Of a stretch of DNA of 64,000 nucleotides, positions 8,701-17,381 are shown piece by piece. The position numbers were made by a program, and so were the translations under genes. How positions within the stretch are numbered: the stretch's first letter is position 1; each line of letters begins with the position of its first letter. The stretch covers positions 124,001-188,000 of the forward strand of contig CAJSYQ010000003.1 of the NCBI GenBank assembly GCA_910574015.1, read 5' to 3'. The stretch is from Eubacteriaceae bacterium (GTDB lineage Bacteria > Bacillota > Clostridia > Lachnospirales > Lachnospiraceae). The notes under the pieces were generated by a model. That model searched no databases and was not told the origin of the DNA. It saw nothing but the letters and a program-made list of their open reading frames with translations.

Positions 8701-10589
8701 CTTATATCCGTATTGTAAAAAAGGATGTGGAGAGTGGCGAGGTTGTGCTGTTATCCGGTGCGACCTTCAAAATCCGCAAGGGGCATACCGTACAGGAAAC
8801 AGATGGAGAGGATGAAGAACAGGAGGATGATGAATCATCTTATGTCGAACAGAAAGTGGGAGATAAGAAGATATCCGAATTTGTCACGGATGAGACAGGA
8901 ACGGTTACTACGCCTTTGGAATTAAAATATGGTGATTATGAGATTGTGGAAATCAAGGCTCCTGACGGTTATCTGATTACAGACGAGCCAAAGCCTTTCA
9001 CGGTTACGAAAGAGGGTGCAGTCCAGGTCCTTGAGGACGAAGATGGCGATCCTGTCATTACGGTTGAAATTGAGAATAAGCCAGTCAAGGGAAGCGTCAG
9101 CATCCAAAAATCAGGCGAAGTCTTAGTTTCAGCAGAATATGATACCATCATAGACCGTATTTTTACAATGGTCACAGGAGATAACAGAAGTGTAACCTTT
9201 CAGTATGAGGAGCAGCCGTTAGCCGGAGCGAAATATCAGTTGATTGCTGATGAGGATATCTTCACACCGGATTATCAGAAGGATGCTAATGGAGAAAACA
9301 GGAAGATCGCAGTCTATAATGATATTCCTGTGGTAAGTGGAGCTGCTGTGGCAGTTCTTACAACAGATGAGAATGGTGAGGCGAGTGTGGATGGGCTTCC
9401 TCTTGGAAAGTATCATTTAGTTGAAGTGGAGGCACCGTATGGCTATGTCTTGGATGAAACAACGAAGGAAATCGCTCTCACCTATGAGGATGACCATACG
9501 GAAGTCATTTATGAAAATGCAGAGTTTTTTGACGAGAGAGTAAAGACACAGTTGTCGCTTATCAAGAAAAACTCTGTAAATCAGATCCCTGTAGAGGGTG
9601 CAATCTATGGTGTATATGCCACGGAGGATATCCTTGGCAGGGATGATACGGTGCTTGTGGAAGCGGATTCGCTGATACAGTCAGCAAAGACCGATGAAAA
9701 TGGCGTGGCAGACTTTGATGCCGACCTGCCCATCGGAATGTATTATGTCAAGGAAATCGAGACTGCACCGGGCTATCTGATGGATGAGAGTGAGTACGAG
9801 GTAGACTTCACTTATCAGGATCCAAAGACAGCTCTTCTTACAAAGGAGATAGCGGTGGAGGAAACACCGATCATTGTTGAAATCTCGAAGAGTGATATTA
9901 CGACAGGGAAAGAACTTCCGGGAGCGAAACTGGAGATTGTCGATGAGAATGGTGAGGTTTTTGCAGCATGGACGACGGATGGAAAGCCATATACCATAAA
10001 CCCAATCCCGGCAGGAGATTATACTTTGAGGGAGACGACTGCTCCTTATGGATATCGGATTGCAGAGGAAGTACCATTTACGGTAGAGGAGACAGGAGAA
10101 ATCCAGAAGGTGGCAATGTCGGATGAGAGGGTGCTTGGAAAAATCCGTATCGTCAAGACGGACAGCTCCACCAAAAGGCCTCTTGAGGGTGTGGAGTTTG
10201 AGATTCGTGACGAAAAGGGAAAAGTGCTTGCAAAGCTAAAAACTGGCAAAGATGGTAAGGCAGTCACAGAGCCTGTCCCTATAGGCAGCTACAAAGAGGA
10301 TGGAGCTTTTGATAAGGATCTTCACTATTATGTTGTAGAAACTAAGGCGCTGGATGGATATGTGCCAGATGATACGAAGCATGATATTGTGCTGCAGTAT
10401 GACGATGATGCACCTGAGTTTGTCGAGTATACGCTGAAGGTCAAAAATAAACCGGATAAGCCAAGACTGCCGCAGACAGGTGGTAATTTCAATCCGTGGT
10501 TATTTGCCGGAGCCGGCATGGGAATTCTGATTGGTGCAGGCATTTATTATTTTAGGAGACGCAGGCGTTTTCCTAAAATCAAAAAATGA
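5703..10589 (+). CDS. SpaA/Cna-B repeat LPXTG surface protein (adhesin/pilin-like)
   Basis: This 1628-residue protein has a signal peptide (about 1-33, ending AAFAAAG), an acidic region, a Cys-containing domain near 260-400 (YCGHRTGIKYI and HLVYCMD, somewhat like a thioester domain), then about nine SpaA/Cna-B type repeats. Each repeat has a Lys near its start (for example SISIKKIDKNTG) and a Glu-containing end (YYVKEIETAPGYLMD), the residues that form isopeptide bonds in this family. It ends with LPQTG (1589-1593), a membrane helix and an Arg-rich tail, so it should be attached to the wall by a sortase; a sortase is encoded at 35930. GGAGG precedes the ATG. Likely role: surface adhesion or mating contact (inference). 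Confidence 0.9.
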   Translation: MNKIKRKLALFMAMVFSVSTFGQTGIAAFAAAGGMDGKEEIALYDKDVRTDLDEDEVAKAEDINVLIDSDYDVRDVKDGISFDDTKVSVAYAEDMGNFELSKAGRYDTYYLVEPFSGKKPYLIHRIVTVDEPDIPEAPKEESTEEEENEDDEPDPVVGEERNPEELPLSAGELENIQSSTATFSIILDDNQDAELIEEGIDPEMGAVEETLKEDASGGDSASADTGFFSKVGSLLSKAVDVVFPTTVAHAAENKNKMKVSYSGYAGYCGHRTGIKYISEEGDYHKHLVYCMDMKKNTTNGTVDAGGKIKAKITFCLVNGARSLGGKCHTSKYSSGTAAADYFITSAAIHVLNGEVKLSYYNDGSGVYKNIEQMVKDANNLDKSKYNMETGLTKSVTYTIEPARTEWKDMGDGLYRTVDKFVRTKSGTITDVKYQVKGVPSGLTVGESKKDSGDIDDDSDLKKYDLCVAQTDADKASSNFYLFCNEKAMKKINDADSVIKVVAQAYSNEKGGRKWTPTVVSQQKITFLEDFNPVSAKASVKVTSKFQLGSISIKKIDKNTGVPVDGASYYMYEDADCNEFLCELKGTGGGYYASGVETLTQNKYYLVEMENPDGYQLDEMVHEVDISCFTIYDADGKVIRKGKDFIHEEESEYVGVMIGKKDSFTGKEITTAGFAVFGDAACTQRTVVEAGKDDTLVPVFHYDEDLGAAVSAGFKKTQNTYYVKEVEIPDGYSRLNTVWEVQPDNGETFYKDVTNTPIRCDVVAKKKQKTEGLMGDATLVGATYGLYASEDIKYPDGSGTVTYNAADPIRSDKGTDFKFSDVTATKDALLATVKTDGNTEFSFSNLYYGNYYIKEIESSVGCLLDTTVYDLKYREAEDIHSDISLKQEVYEDVIKQPFEIIKVSTDGDTGETDKVQGAEFTVKLISEINEKGWDGAATYDTLITDEKGYARSKELPFGEYLVKETKVPKDLYKTDDFTVKVTEDSREPQPWRTLNDAPFKSYIRIVKKDVESGEVVLLSGATFKIRKGHTVQETDGEDEEQEDDESSYVEQKVGDKKISEFVTDETGTVTTPLELKYGDYEIVEIKAPDGYLITDEPKPFTVTKEGAVQVLEDEDGDPVITVEIENKPVKGSVSIQKSGEVLVSAEYDTIIDRIFTMVTGDNRSVTFQYEEQPLAGAKYQLIADEDIFTPDYQKDANGENRKIAVYNDIPVVSGAAVAVLTTDENGEASVDGLPLGKYHLVEVEAPYGYVLDETTKEIALTYEDDHTEVIYENAEFFDERVKTQLSLIKKNSVNQIPVEGAIYGVYATEDILGRDDTVLVEADSLIQSAKTDENGVADFDADLPIGMYYVKEIETAPGYLMDESEYEVDFTYQDPKTALLTKEIAVEETPIIVEISKSDITTGKELPGAKLEIVDENGEVFAAWTTDGKPYTINPIPAGDYTLRETTAPYGYRIAEEVPFTVEETGEIQKVAMSDERVLGKIRIVKTDSSTKRPLEGVEFEIRDEKGKVLAKLKTGKDGKAVTEPVPIGSYKEDGAFDKDLHYYVVETKALDGYVPDDTKHDIVLQYDDDAPEFVEYTLKVKNKPDKPRLPQTGGNFNPWLFAGAGMGILIGAGIYYFRRRRRFPKIKK

Positions 10590-10607
10590 ATCGGTAACTG
10601 ATGTGAT

Positions 10608-10640
10608 GAGAAGCTGACAGGTTATGCTTCTCTGTTTTTT
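10608..10640 (+). terminator. rho-independent terminator after the surface-protein gene
   Basis: GAGAAGC (10608-10614) pairs with GCTTCTC (10626-10632), followed by TG and seven T. Confidence 0.8.
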
Positions 10641-10701
10641 TGCCATCATGCCGGGGGTCAGCCTTGGCTGGTGGCTGTTTATTGCAAGGAGGAATTATAA
10701 G

Positions 10702-11700
10702 ATGATGGATTACACAATGTTTAAGGAATTGGTAAATGATAAGTTTATGGATTATATGCCGGAGAAGTACAGGAATGGAACGCTTTCCATACGTAAGGTC
10801 AATAAAATCAACGGCAGCAAGGACGGGCTCAGCATTCTTCAGAAAGGCGAGCAGGGTGCTCCAACGATTTATGTGGATGATATGTATGAAAGGTTCAAGC
10901 AAAGTGATGGCTTAGAGGCTACCATAAAGGAGTTTGCAGACATTTATACCGAGGCGGCAGAGAAGATGCCGCCGATTCCGGGTAGTCTGCTTACAGATGG
11001 TGCTAAGGATAAGATCTACATGGTGATCATCAATACGGAATCGAATAAAGATATCCTGAAAAATGCACCTCACAGGGAGGTCAATGATACCTCGGTCATT
11101 TACCGTATTATGGTGAGCGATGATGAGAAGGGCATCGGAAGTGCACTGATCACAAATCAAATTGCAGAAGAAATTGGCATGAGCGAGGAGCAGTTATTCA
11201 AACTTGCAGCCGAGAATACACCGAAGCTGTTCCAGCCTGTTGTAAAGCCGATGTCACAGGTGATATTCGGGATGCTTACGGAAGACGGAGGCATGCCAAA
11301 GGATGTTGCGGAGCAGGTTCTTGATGGTATGCGTGGAGAGAAAGAGATGATGTGGATTATATCCAACAATAAGGGTGTTTCCGGTGCCGTGAATATGCTC
11401 TTTGAAAAGAATCTTCATGAACTTTCCAGGGGCATGAATGATGACCTGTATATTCTGCCTTCCTCTATTCATGAGGTGATTGCAGTGCCTGCGAGTATGG
11501 GGAATCCGGAAGAGCTTGCCGAGATGGTACAGCAGGTCAATATGGATGTGGTTGATGTATCAGAAAGGCTTTCTAATCAGGTATATCACTATGACAGGGA
11601 TGCAAGAAAGCTCTCGATGGCTACAGATACGCCAAATAAGGGCATCATAAACGCTGTGGCGGAGGTTGAACTTGTTTATGACAAAGAGCAGAAGCGATAG
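10702..11700 (+). CDS. DUF5688 family protein
   Basis: This 332-residue soluble protein begins MMDYTMFKELVNDKFMDYMPEKY. The opening, the IRKVNKINGSKDGLSIL segment and the overall length match DUF5688 proteins, which are common in Lachnospiraceae conjugative elements and have no known activity. The ATG at 10702 was chosen because AGGAGG (10687-10692) fits; a longer frame starting at 10624 would run through the terminator hairpin. Confidence 0.7.
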   Translation: MMDYTMFKELVNDKFMDYMPEKYRNGTLSIRKVNKINGSKDGLSILQKGEQGAPTIYVDDMYERFKQSDGLEATIKEFADIYTEAAEKMPPIPGSLLTDGAKDKIYMVIINTESNKDILKNAPHREVNDTSVIYRIMVSDDEKGIGSALITNQIAEEIGMSEEQLFKLAAENTPKLFQPVVKPMSQVIFGMLTEDGGMPKDVAEQVLDGMRGEKEMMWIISNNKGVSGAVNMLFEKNLHELSRGMNDDLYILPSSIHEVIAVPASMGNPEELAEMVQQVNMDVVDVSERLSNQVYHYDRDARKLSMATDTPNKGIINAVAEVELVYDKEQKR

Positions 11701-11711
11701 GAGGTACCGGG

Positions 11712-11840
11712 ATGGAGGAAGTGGTTGAGATTGATGATATTAATACACTCATTGAAATGATAACGGATATTCCTGACGGCGTGATGCTTGAGGTCGAACT
11801 CGGAGAGGAGGATGCAGATGATAGGAGAGAGGGCATTTAA
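11712..11840 (+). CDS. small acidic protein (42 residues)
   Basis: ATG at 11712 has an ideal site AGGAGGT (11699-11705) and encodes MEEVVEIDDINTLIEMITDI and on to TAA at 11840. It overlaps the start of radC in another frame (22 bases), a typical coupled arrangement. It is very acidic; function unknown. Confidence 0.6.
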   Translation: MEEVVEIDDINTLIEMITDIPDGVMLEVELGEEDADDRREGI

Positions 11841-12435
11841 GCTCGAAGTTGTCAGCATCCGGCTTGTGAAGGATGCACCTGTGTTTTCCAAAATAAAAAT
11901 CAATACGCCGGAAACAGCGATAGAGGCCCTCGGCAATGTGATGTCTGACTTTGACAGGGAAGTGGTGGCGGTGGTTAATTTAAAGACTGACGGTACACCA
12001 ATCAATGTGAACTTTGCCAGTGTGGGCACAATTAACGGTGCACTGGCAGAGCCGAGGGAACTCTTAAAATCAAGCATACTTTCCAATGCAGCGAATGTCA
12101 TTATCGTTCACAACCATCCATCCGGTAACCTTGAACCGTCAAAGACGGATATATCACTTACGCACAGGCTGGTAGAGGTATTCTCGCTTATGGGAATACC
12201 TTTACTGGATCATGTGATTGTCGGTGGTGATAATAAGGTTTTTTACAGTATGCACGAGAAAGGTACAGTTGTGTTTGATCATCATGTGGTATATTCAGAT
12301 CTTCTCGATACGCTGAAATTCCAAAGAGTAGCGGAAGAAGTGCCAAAGGGAATTGTTGCAGCGGACTGGAGAAAGGAGACACTTGGCTATGGGAATGTTC
12401 ACGAAGAGCGAGTTAGAGATGGCAAAAAGCGTTGA
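11818..12435 (+). CDS. radC: RadC-family JAB/MPN domain protein
   Basis: This 205-residue protein has the JAB metal-binding motif HNHPSG with downstream Ser and Asp (EPSKTDISLTHRL), preceded by VVNLKTDGTPINVNFASVGT. RadC/DUF2466 proteins are frequent on mobile elements; the activity is not settled, and the old link to DNA repair is doubtful. The start at 11818 fits GGAGG at 11807-11811. Its end overlaps the next gene by 47 bases. Confidence 0.85.
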   Translation: MIGERAFKLEVVSIRLVKDAPVFSKIKINTPETAIEALGNVMSDFDREVVAVVNLKTDGTPINVNFASVGTINGALAEPRELLKSSILSNAANVIIVHNHPSGNLEPSKTDISLTHRLVEVFSLMGIPLLDHVIVGGDNKVFYSMHEKGTVVFDHHVVYSDLLDTLKFQRVAEEVPKGIVAADWRKETLGYGNVHEERVRDGKKR

Positions 12436-13333
12436 CTTAAAGGCTGTGGCATCTGCTATGGGATATACAATAAAGCGTGTCGGAAAACTTTATACGATAA
12501 AGGAAATGGATTCGATACGGATTTATCCGGATAATCATTGGTACAGGTGGTCCGGAAAGTCCAGTACAGGGATTACCGGAGGAAGCCAGATTGATTTCAT
12601 GATGGAGTTTGGCGGCATGGACATAGGGGAAGCGGTGGATTATCTTCTTGATTTTTCAGGACAGGGCGGGAATATGACGGTTCAGGCTGTGGGTTCTGCT
12701 CCGGTCGAAAAGGAGCAGAAGCCGTTTTTACTTCCACCATCTTCGTCGAACAATCTGAGGATAATGAGGTATCTCACGGAAGAGCGAGGATTATCCGGGG
12801 AGACAGTCCGGTGGTTTATCGACAGGAAACTGATTTATGAATCAGAGCCATACCACAATGTCATCTTTGTTGGTTATGACAAAGCGGGAAAGGCAAGATT
12901 TGCAAGCATGAGAGGAACAAATGACGGCAAAGGAAAGATTTTTAAATGCGATGTCGCAGGCAATGATAAACGCTATGCGTTCCATGTGGAGAATGACAGT
13001 GATACCGTTCTGGTGTTTGAGGCGGCAATCGACCTGATGAGTTACTTTGAGATGTATCGCAGGCCGCAGGTTCATATGCTTGCACTTGGGATGACAGCAG
13101 ACAATCCGTTACAGCAGTATCTGGGAGACAATCCGAAAATCCGAAATATAGGTTTTCGCTTAGATAATGATGAAGCGGGCAGGAATGCTTCTTATAAATT
13201 AGCAGAGAAGTATATCAGGCTGGGATACCGGACGGACATATCCTTTCCACCGGATGGGTGTAAGGATTATAACGATTTTATCAGAAACTATGCACATGGA
13301 AAGGCACGGGTGGATTCAAAAGGGGCAAGGTGA
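12389..13333 (+). CDS. DUF3991/Toprim primase-like protein
   Basis: This 314-residue protein has an N-terminal helical region with a zinc-finger-like or DUF3991 part (YTIKEMDSIRIYPDNHWYRW and SQIDFMMEFGGMDIGEAVDYL) and a C-terminal Toprim domain with Glu in VLVFEAAIDLMS and the DxD motif in FRLDNDEAG. Such proteins are thought to act in element replication or priming of transferred strands. The ATG at 12389 follows AAGGAG. The gene ends just before the repeat array, in keeping with a DNA-processing role. Confidence 0.8.
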   Translation: MGMFTKSELEMAKSVDLKAVASAMGYTIKRVGKLYTIKEMDSIRIYPDNHWYRWSGKSSTGITGGSQIDFMMEFGGMDIGEAVDYLLDFSGQGGNMTVQAVGSAPVEKEQKPFLLPPSSSNNLRIMRYLTEERGLSGETVRWFIDRKLIYESEPYHNVIFVGYDKAGKARFASMRGTNDGKGKIFKCDVAGNDKRYAFHVENDSDTVLVFEAAIDLMSYFEMYRRPQVHMLALGMTADNPLQQYLGDNPKIRNIGFRLDNDEAGRNASYKLAEKYIRLGYRTDISFPPDGCKDYNDFIRNYAHGKARVDSKGAR

Positions 13334-13422
13334 TTTGGGTGCATGCAGCACCCAAACAGGCTAAATCTGTACCCGGCTGTGACCCGGAATGGTGTTTTTT
13401 GGGTGCATAGTATGACCCAGAT
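13334..13422. repeat. 89-bp direct repeat, copy 1
   Basis: This copy begins TTTGGGTGCATG with a stem-loop (TTTGGGTGC/GCACCCAAA), then ACAGGCT, ACCCGGCTGTGACCC, TGGTGTTTTTT and a second inverted pair TGGGT/ACCCA. It matches copy 2 at all but about ten positions. It is part of a gene-free stretch between the primase-like gene and 13716. Confidence 0.85.
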
Positions 13423-13451
13423 TAAAATGCAGACAGCTTGTTAAAAAATAT

Positions 13452-13540
13452 TTTGGGTGCATATTGCACCCAAACAGGCTGATTCTGCACCCGGCTGTGA
13501 CCCAAAATGGTGTTTTTTGGGTGCATAGTGTGACCCAAAT
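13452..13540. repeat. 89-bp direct repeat, copy 2
   Basis: This is the second copy, with the same stem-loop and the same internal GGGTGCA and TGACCC words. An isolated 11-mer of the same family, TTTGGGTGCAT, occurs at 3244-3254. Such iteron-like arrays serve as replication, transfer or partition sites; which applies here is not shown. Confidence 0.85.
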
Positions 13541-13559
13541 CATATTTTTATGATAATCG

Positions 13560-13640
13560 GGGGTTTTAGGGGGCAAAGCCCACTAACCGGATGCATTTTT
13601 GAGACGATAGTCGAACAAAATGCGTATCTGGCAGTATCAG
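13560..13640 (+). other. candidate origin of transfer (oriT)
   Basis: Upstream of mobC and the relaxase, GGGC-AAA-GCCC (13571-13581) is followed by a longer imperfect hairpin: GCATTTTTG (13593-13601), inner GAC-GATA-GTC (13603-13612) and CAAAATGC (13616-13623). Inverted repeats just before relaxase genes are the usual form of oriT. I do not recognise a nic consensus, so this is a positional call. Confidence 0.35.
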
Positions 13641-13715
13641 ATTGAAAATACCTTTGCTGTGGCAGGCAGGGGTTCCAAGCAATTTCATTACGGATAAAAA
13701 GGAGGAATTTTTTCT

Positions 13716-14393
13716 ATGAATGAGACGGCAAATTCTATTGATTCAACAGACGGACTGATAACCTTCTTAAGGACGGTGGACAGTCCTGTGAAGATACAAA
13801 AGAAAGGTGCACAGATTATTCTTAACAATCTGTCAGGGCACCGGGTGCAGCTTTTTGGAGATAAGGATGGAAAGTTGTATCTGTGCATGGAGGGTAAGGA
13901 GGCAGAAGAGACAACATTTGATGATGTTGTGGATCTGGTGTGTGAGTATAACTATGAGGAGATTTATCAAGCGGAAGAAGCTGTAAAGGCAGAGTCCGAT
14001 TTTGTCCATAAGTGTAAAACCCGGAAGAAGTTAGAAGAGTTAAAAAAGGACAAGTGGATTCTCGATAAAATCTTCTATCAAACGAAGTATGGAAGAAAGG
14101 TAGGGGTAGTTGCGGATCGAATATGTACAGGGCTTTGTGAGAAGTTTAATCTTGTTCCGGTTTATAACATCCCTATGTATGAGAACCAGATTGTTTCAGA
14201 GGATGCGGCTTACGGGACGGTAGCAAAAGCAGAACCGGCGGAGCATCCTAAGGAAGAGCAGCATAATGAGACGCAGGAAGATGCAGCTAAAGAGGACGCA
14301 ATATCAGATGACCACATTGTTGTATCAGATAAAGTTGATATAAAGCAGGAATCCTTTGATCATGATAAGGAGGAGGCAAAGGGGGCGAGATAA
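13716..14393 (+). CDS. hypothetical ICE protein upstream of mobC
   Basis: This 225-residue protein starts after AAAAAGGAGG. The first 150 residues look globular (SGHRVQLFGDKDGKLYLCME, then a Lys-rich helix KTRKKLEELKKDKWILDKIF); the last 60 are acidic and probably disordered. I do not recognise a family. It sits directly against mobC, so it may be a relaxosome accessory protein (inference). Confidence 0.6.
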   Translation: MNETANSIDSTDGLITFLRTVDSPVKIQKKGAQIILNNLSGHRVQLFGDKDGKLYLCMEGKEAEETTFDDVVDLVCEYNYEEIYQAEEAVKAESDFVHKCKTRKKLEELKKDKWILDKIFYQTKYGRKVGVVADRICTGLCEKFNLVPVYNIPMYENQIVSEDAAYGTVAKAEPAEHPKEEQHNETQEDAAKEDAISDDHIVVSDKVDIKQESFDHDKEEAKGAR

Positions 14394-14717
14394 ATGGCTA
14401 TGAATTTGCGTAAGGCGTACCGGCTGACGGAGGAGCAGAATGAGGAACTTCAGGCGAAAGTATCGGAGCTTGGTATGACGGAATCCGAATTTATCAGGCT
14501 GCTTATCACACAGCGTCCCAAGGATTACCCGGAAATCAGGCATATGCTAAACAGCCTTATCAATGAGGTGAACCGGATTGGCGTAAATATTAATGAAATC
14601 GTCCATAACAATAATTCCATGCTTTATTCAGACGGCGATAAGACAAGGCTCTTGGCTTATATGCAGAAACTGAATGAAGTTGTGAACAGGGCGGTGAATG
14701 ATATTGGCGATCACTAA
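14394..14717 (+). CDS. mobC: MobC-family relaxosome accessory protein
   Basis: This 107-residue protein has an N-terminal ribbon-helix-helix type segment (YRLTEEQNEELQAKVSELGM, TESEFIRLLI) and the MobC-typical helical part INEVNRIGVNINEIVHNNN, then MQKLNEVVNRAV. MobC proteins bind oriT and help the relaxase nick. Its end overlaps the relaxase start by 20 bases. Confidence 0.85.
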   Translation: MAMNLRKAYRLTEEQNEELQAKVSELGMTESEFIRLLITQRPKDYPEIRHMLNSLINEVNRIGVNINEIVHNNNSMLYSDGDKTRLLAYMQKLNEVVNRAVNDIGDH

Positions 14718-16122
14718 GATTCTTTATATGAAGGAGAGCCAGTACGGTGATCCTGGCAGGCATTTAAAGCATAGCCTGAATTATATCCTTGCTTCGGAAA
14801 AGACCGGGGAAACGCTTTATACGGGAAGCGTAAACTGTCAGATACCATTTGCATATGAGCAGATGAAGTCAACCAAGGTACAGTTTGGAAAAACTGAGAA
14901 GCGGCAGGGCTATCATATCATCATTTCATTTGAGGAGGGAGAAATTGATGCTCCGACGGCTTATGAGCTTGTAGGTAAATTTGTGAATGAGTATCTGAAG
15001 AACGAATACCAGGCGGTCTATGCTGTGCATGATAATACAGCACATATTCATGGACATATCGTATTCAACAGCGTTAATTTTCTGACAGGGAAAAAGTTCC
15101 GTTATGAGAAAGGTGACTGGGCAAAATACATGCAGCCGATTACCAACAGGCTATGTGAAGAATATGGACTTTCCACTATCTCCATTGATAGAGAGGAGGC
15201 TGAGCCATCGGAGAATTATACGGAGTGGAAAGACAGCAGGGACGGCAGGTTTATGTGGTCTGACATGATAAAGAGAGATTTGGATGCTTGTGTATTAGAG
15301 GCATCAGATTTTGATGAGTTTGTTGCCTTGTTAAAAGGCAGGGGCTATGAAGTCAAACAGAATAAATACTTTGCCGTTAGACCTCCGGGACTATCAAGAT
15401 ACAGGAGATGCTACCGGTTCGGAGAAGATTATACGGAGGAGAGCTTAAAGAGGCGGATCGTGACGGAGGATATGAAGCATTATCAGGAGAATCATTCCGA
15501 AATGAGGATTCTTAAAGTGGTCATTCCTTATCACCTGAAGCGGGCAAAACTGTCCGGTATGCAGAGACGGTATTTTGCAAGGCTTTATCGTATTGGGAAA
15601 TTAAAGCAGCGTCCCTATAGTCAGGCATATAGGTATCGGGATGAGATACGGAAGATGTATAAGCTTCACAGGCAGTATATGTTTTTGAGTAAGTATGAAA
15701 TCCATTCCATGGAAGATCTCAATCGGGTGCATGAGGAATTGCAGGATAAAAAAGCGGAGCGTTCCAAAGACCGCAGCAAGCATTATAAGCAATATGCGAG
15801 ATTCAACATGCTTTTTAGAAAACTGGAGAGGATTGAGCAGCTTCAGGCGGCAGAGGTCACATATCAAAATGGCGACAGCTTTTTTGGTGACGAGCATGAA
15901 GAATATAAGCGTATTGAAAATGAGATCAACGATGAGGGTTATACAATTAAAGAACTTACGGAGTTAAGAGAGCACTACAAAATAAGAAATGTGTCATTTC
16001 GTGAGGAGGCAAAGGAAACAAACAGAGAAATCCGTATTGCTGAAAGTCTCATAAAAGAGAATGAGCAGGAGCAGGTTTCCGTTGTTAAAAATGATTTGAT
16101 CGGCAGACAGCCTAAGAGATAG
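14698..16122 (+). CDS. MobA/VirD2-type relaxase (MOBP)
   Basis: This 474-residue protein nicks oriT and is carried covalently into the recipient. The likely catalytic Tyr is at 29 in LKHSLNYILAS, and the HUH metal motif is in AVHDNTAHIHGHIVFNSVNF (about residues 108-127). The C-terminal half is Lys/Arg-rich and helical. It overlaps mobC, and a terminator-like hairpin overlaps its stop codon. Confidence 0.9.
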   Translation: MILAITKILYMKESQYGDPGRHLKHSLNYILASEKTGETLYTGSVNCQIPFAYEQMKSTKVQFGKTEKRQGYHIIISFEEGEIDAPTAYELVGKFVNEYLKNEYQAVYAVHDNTAHIHGHIVFNSVNFLTGKKFRYEKGDWAKYMQPITNRLCEEYGLSTISIDREEAEPSENYTEWKDSRDGRFMWSDMIKRDLDACVLEASDFDEFVALLKGRGYEVKQNKYFAVRPPGLSRYRRCYRFGEDYTEESLKRRIVTEDMKHYQENHSEMRILKVVIPYHLKRAKLSGMQRRYFARLYRIGKLKQRPYSQAYRYRDEIRKMYKLHRQYMFLSKYEIHSMEDLNRVHEELQDKKAERSKDRSKHYKQYARFNMLFRKLERIEQLQAAEVTYQNGDSFFGDEHEEYKRIENEINDEGYTIKELTELREHYKIRNVSFREEAKETNREIRIAESLIKENEQEQVSVVKNDLIGRQPKR

Positions 16123-16133
16123 GCTGTTTTTTT
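16107..16133 (+). terminator. terminator/attenuator at the relaxase stop
   Basis: ACAGCCTA (16107-16114) and TAGGCTGT (16120-16127) form a stem with loop AGAGA, followed by seven T. The right arm begins at the relaxase stop codon, so ribosomes ending translation would cover it. This could couple relaxase translation to expression of the transfer genes downstream. Confidence 0.75.
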
Positions 16134-16148
16134 GCGAGGAGGTTGATT

Positions 16149-17381
16149 ATGGAAGGTAAAGCAAAGCAGGAAGAACTTATCAGTTTTTTCAAAAATAAGA
16201 ATTATGATGAGGATGTCATAAAACAGGCAAAGGATGATTTTGAAGCCGGACTTAGTGTGGAACAGGTTTCAATCTATAAAGTCAGAAGACTGAAACAAAA
16301 GGAGAGATTACTTATTTCCAAAGGCTTTCGTCTTGGAATTCCTTTTGAAATGATTTCGGGCATGGTTGATCATCGTTATAAGGAGGCCCAGTTTGCTGCT
16401 GTAGTCAGCGAGTATGAGTCTGGTACAGAGATTTCTGTGATTAAGGAAGTATTGGATGAATTCCGTACCGGGCATGACATTACCGAGACTTTTAAGCAGG
16501 TTAAGGAACGGATGGCAGATACAAAGGAGAAACCGGCAGAGACTGACATTACTGAAGGGAATATGGATGATAATGCGACAGAAGCCTCAGATACTGTGGA
16601 TAAAACTGCATCTGCCGGCAGTGGAGCAATTAGCGGTAAAGATTTTATAGAATCCATGAAGATGGTGATGGATACCTTTTCCAATACTATGCAGATGCAG
16701 TTTGAACGTATGGATAAGCGGGATGAGGAGTTAAGAAATTCATTGCATGACAAGGAAACGGAGAAGTTTCTTAATGACAGGATTACTAATCTTGAGAGCC
16801 AGCTTGCGGATTCTAAAAAGGATTTATCAGCTGCTTCGGGTGTGGTAAACGAGAAAGAAAAACAGATTCATTCCCTGCAGGTGGATGTGGATATACGGAT
16901 TAAGGAATTGTTCCAAAAGGATGAGGAGATAAAAAAATTACGGGAGGAGATAGAGAGGATGAAGACAGAAAATAATTCTAATGGAGAAGTTAATCAATCT
17001 GCCGGCAAATCTTCTGTCAGTGAGACAGGAAAATCTGTTGTTTCAGAAAACAAAGCAAATCATACAGCCAACTATACCATGAATGTTACGATGCCAAATG
17101 GAAAGCAGATTCCGTTACAGGTGGAGCGTGATGAGAAAAAATCACAGTCCGGTCTTTCGGCACTGATGTCTAAGTTTTTACCAAAGGGACCGGCTAAGAC
17201 GCTTCTTACAAGGATGATTGAGGGCAGGTACTCCGGAGAACAGCTTTCAGAAGTCATGTATGCCTATCAGAATCATCTCGAAGAAGCAGAAGTACAGGAG
17301 CTGTTGGATGCAAACCTTCCTCCGGAAGAGATGCATGGCATTATCAATGTAGTTGCCGCAGCGAAGGGCGGTGAAGAATAA
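16149..17381 (+). CDS. hypothetical coiled-coil ICE protein
   Basis: This 410-residue protein has an N-terminal helical part (ELISFFKNKNYDEDVIKQAK), a coiled coil at about 175-275 with many Glu, Lys and Leu residues, a Ser/Asn-rich linker and a conserved-looking C-terminus (LTRMIEGRYSGEQLSEVMYA). The ATG at 16149 fits GAGGAGG. Its stop is within a base of the PcfB start. I do not recognise it; it belongs to the coupling-protein operon. Confidence 0.65.
   Translation: MEGKAKQEELISFFKNKNYDEDVIKQAKDDFEAGLSVEQVSIYKVRRLKQKERLLISKGFRLGIPFEMISGMVDHRYKEAQFAAVVSEYESGTEISVIKEVLDEFRTGHDITETFKQVKERMADTKEKPAETDITEGNMDDNATEASDTVDKTASAGSGAISGKDFIESMKMVMDTFSNTMQMQFERMDKRDEELRNSLHDKETEKFLNDRITNLESQLADSKKDLSAASGVVNEKEKQIHSLQVDVDIRIKELFQKDEEIKKLREEIERMKTENNSNGEVNQSAGKSSVSETGKSVVSENKANHTANYTMNVTMPNGKQIPLQVERDEKKSQSGLSALMSKFLPKGPAKTLLTRMIEGRYSGEQLSEVMYAYQNHLEEAEVQELLDANLPPEEMHGIINVVAAAKGGEE

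Noticed and set aside
13334-13540. CRISPR array
   Set aside because: Only two units of 89 bp with a 29-bp gap and no cas genes; the units are themselves built of inverted repeats.
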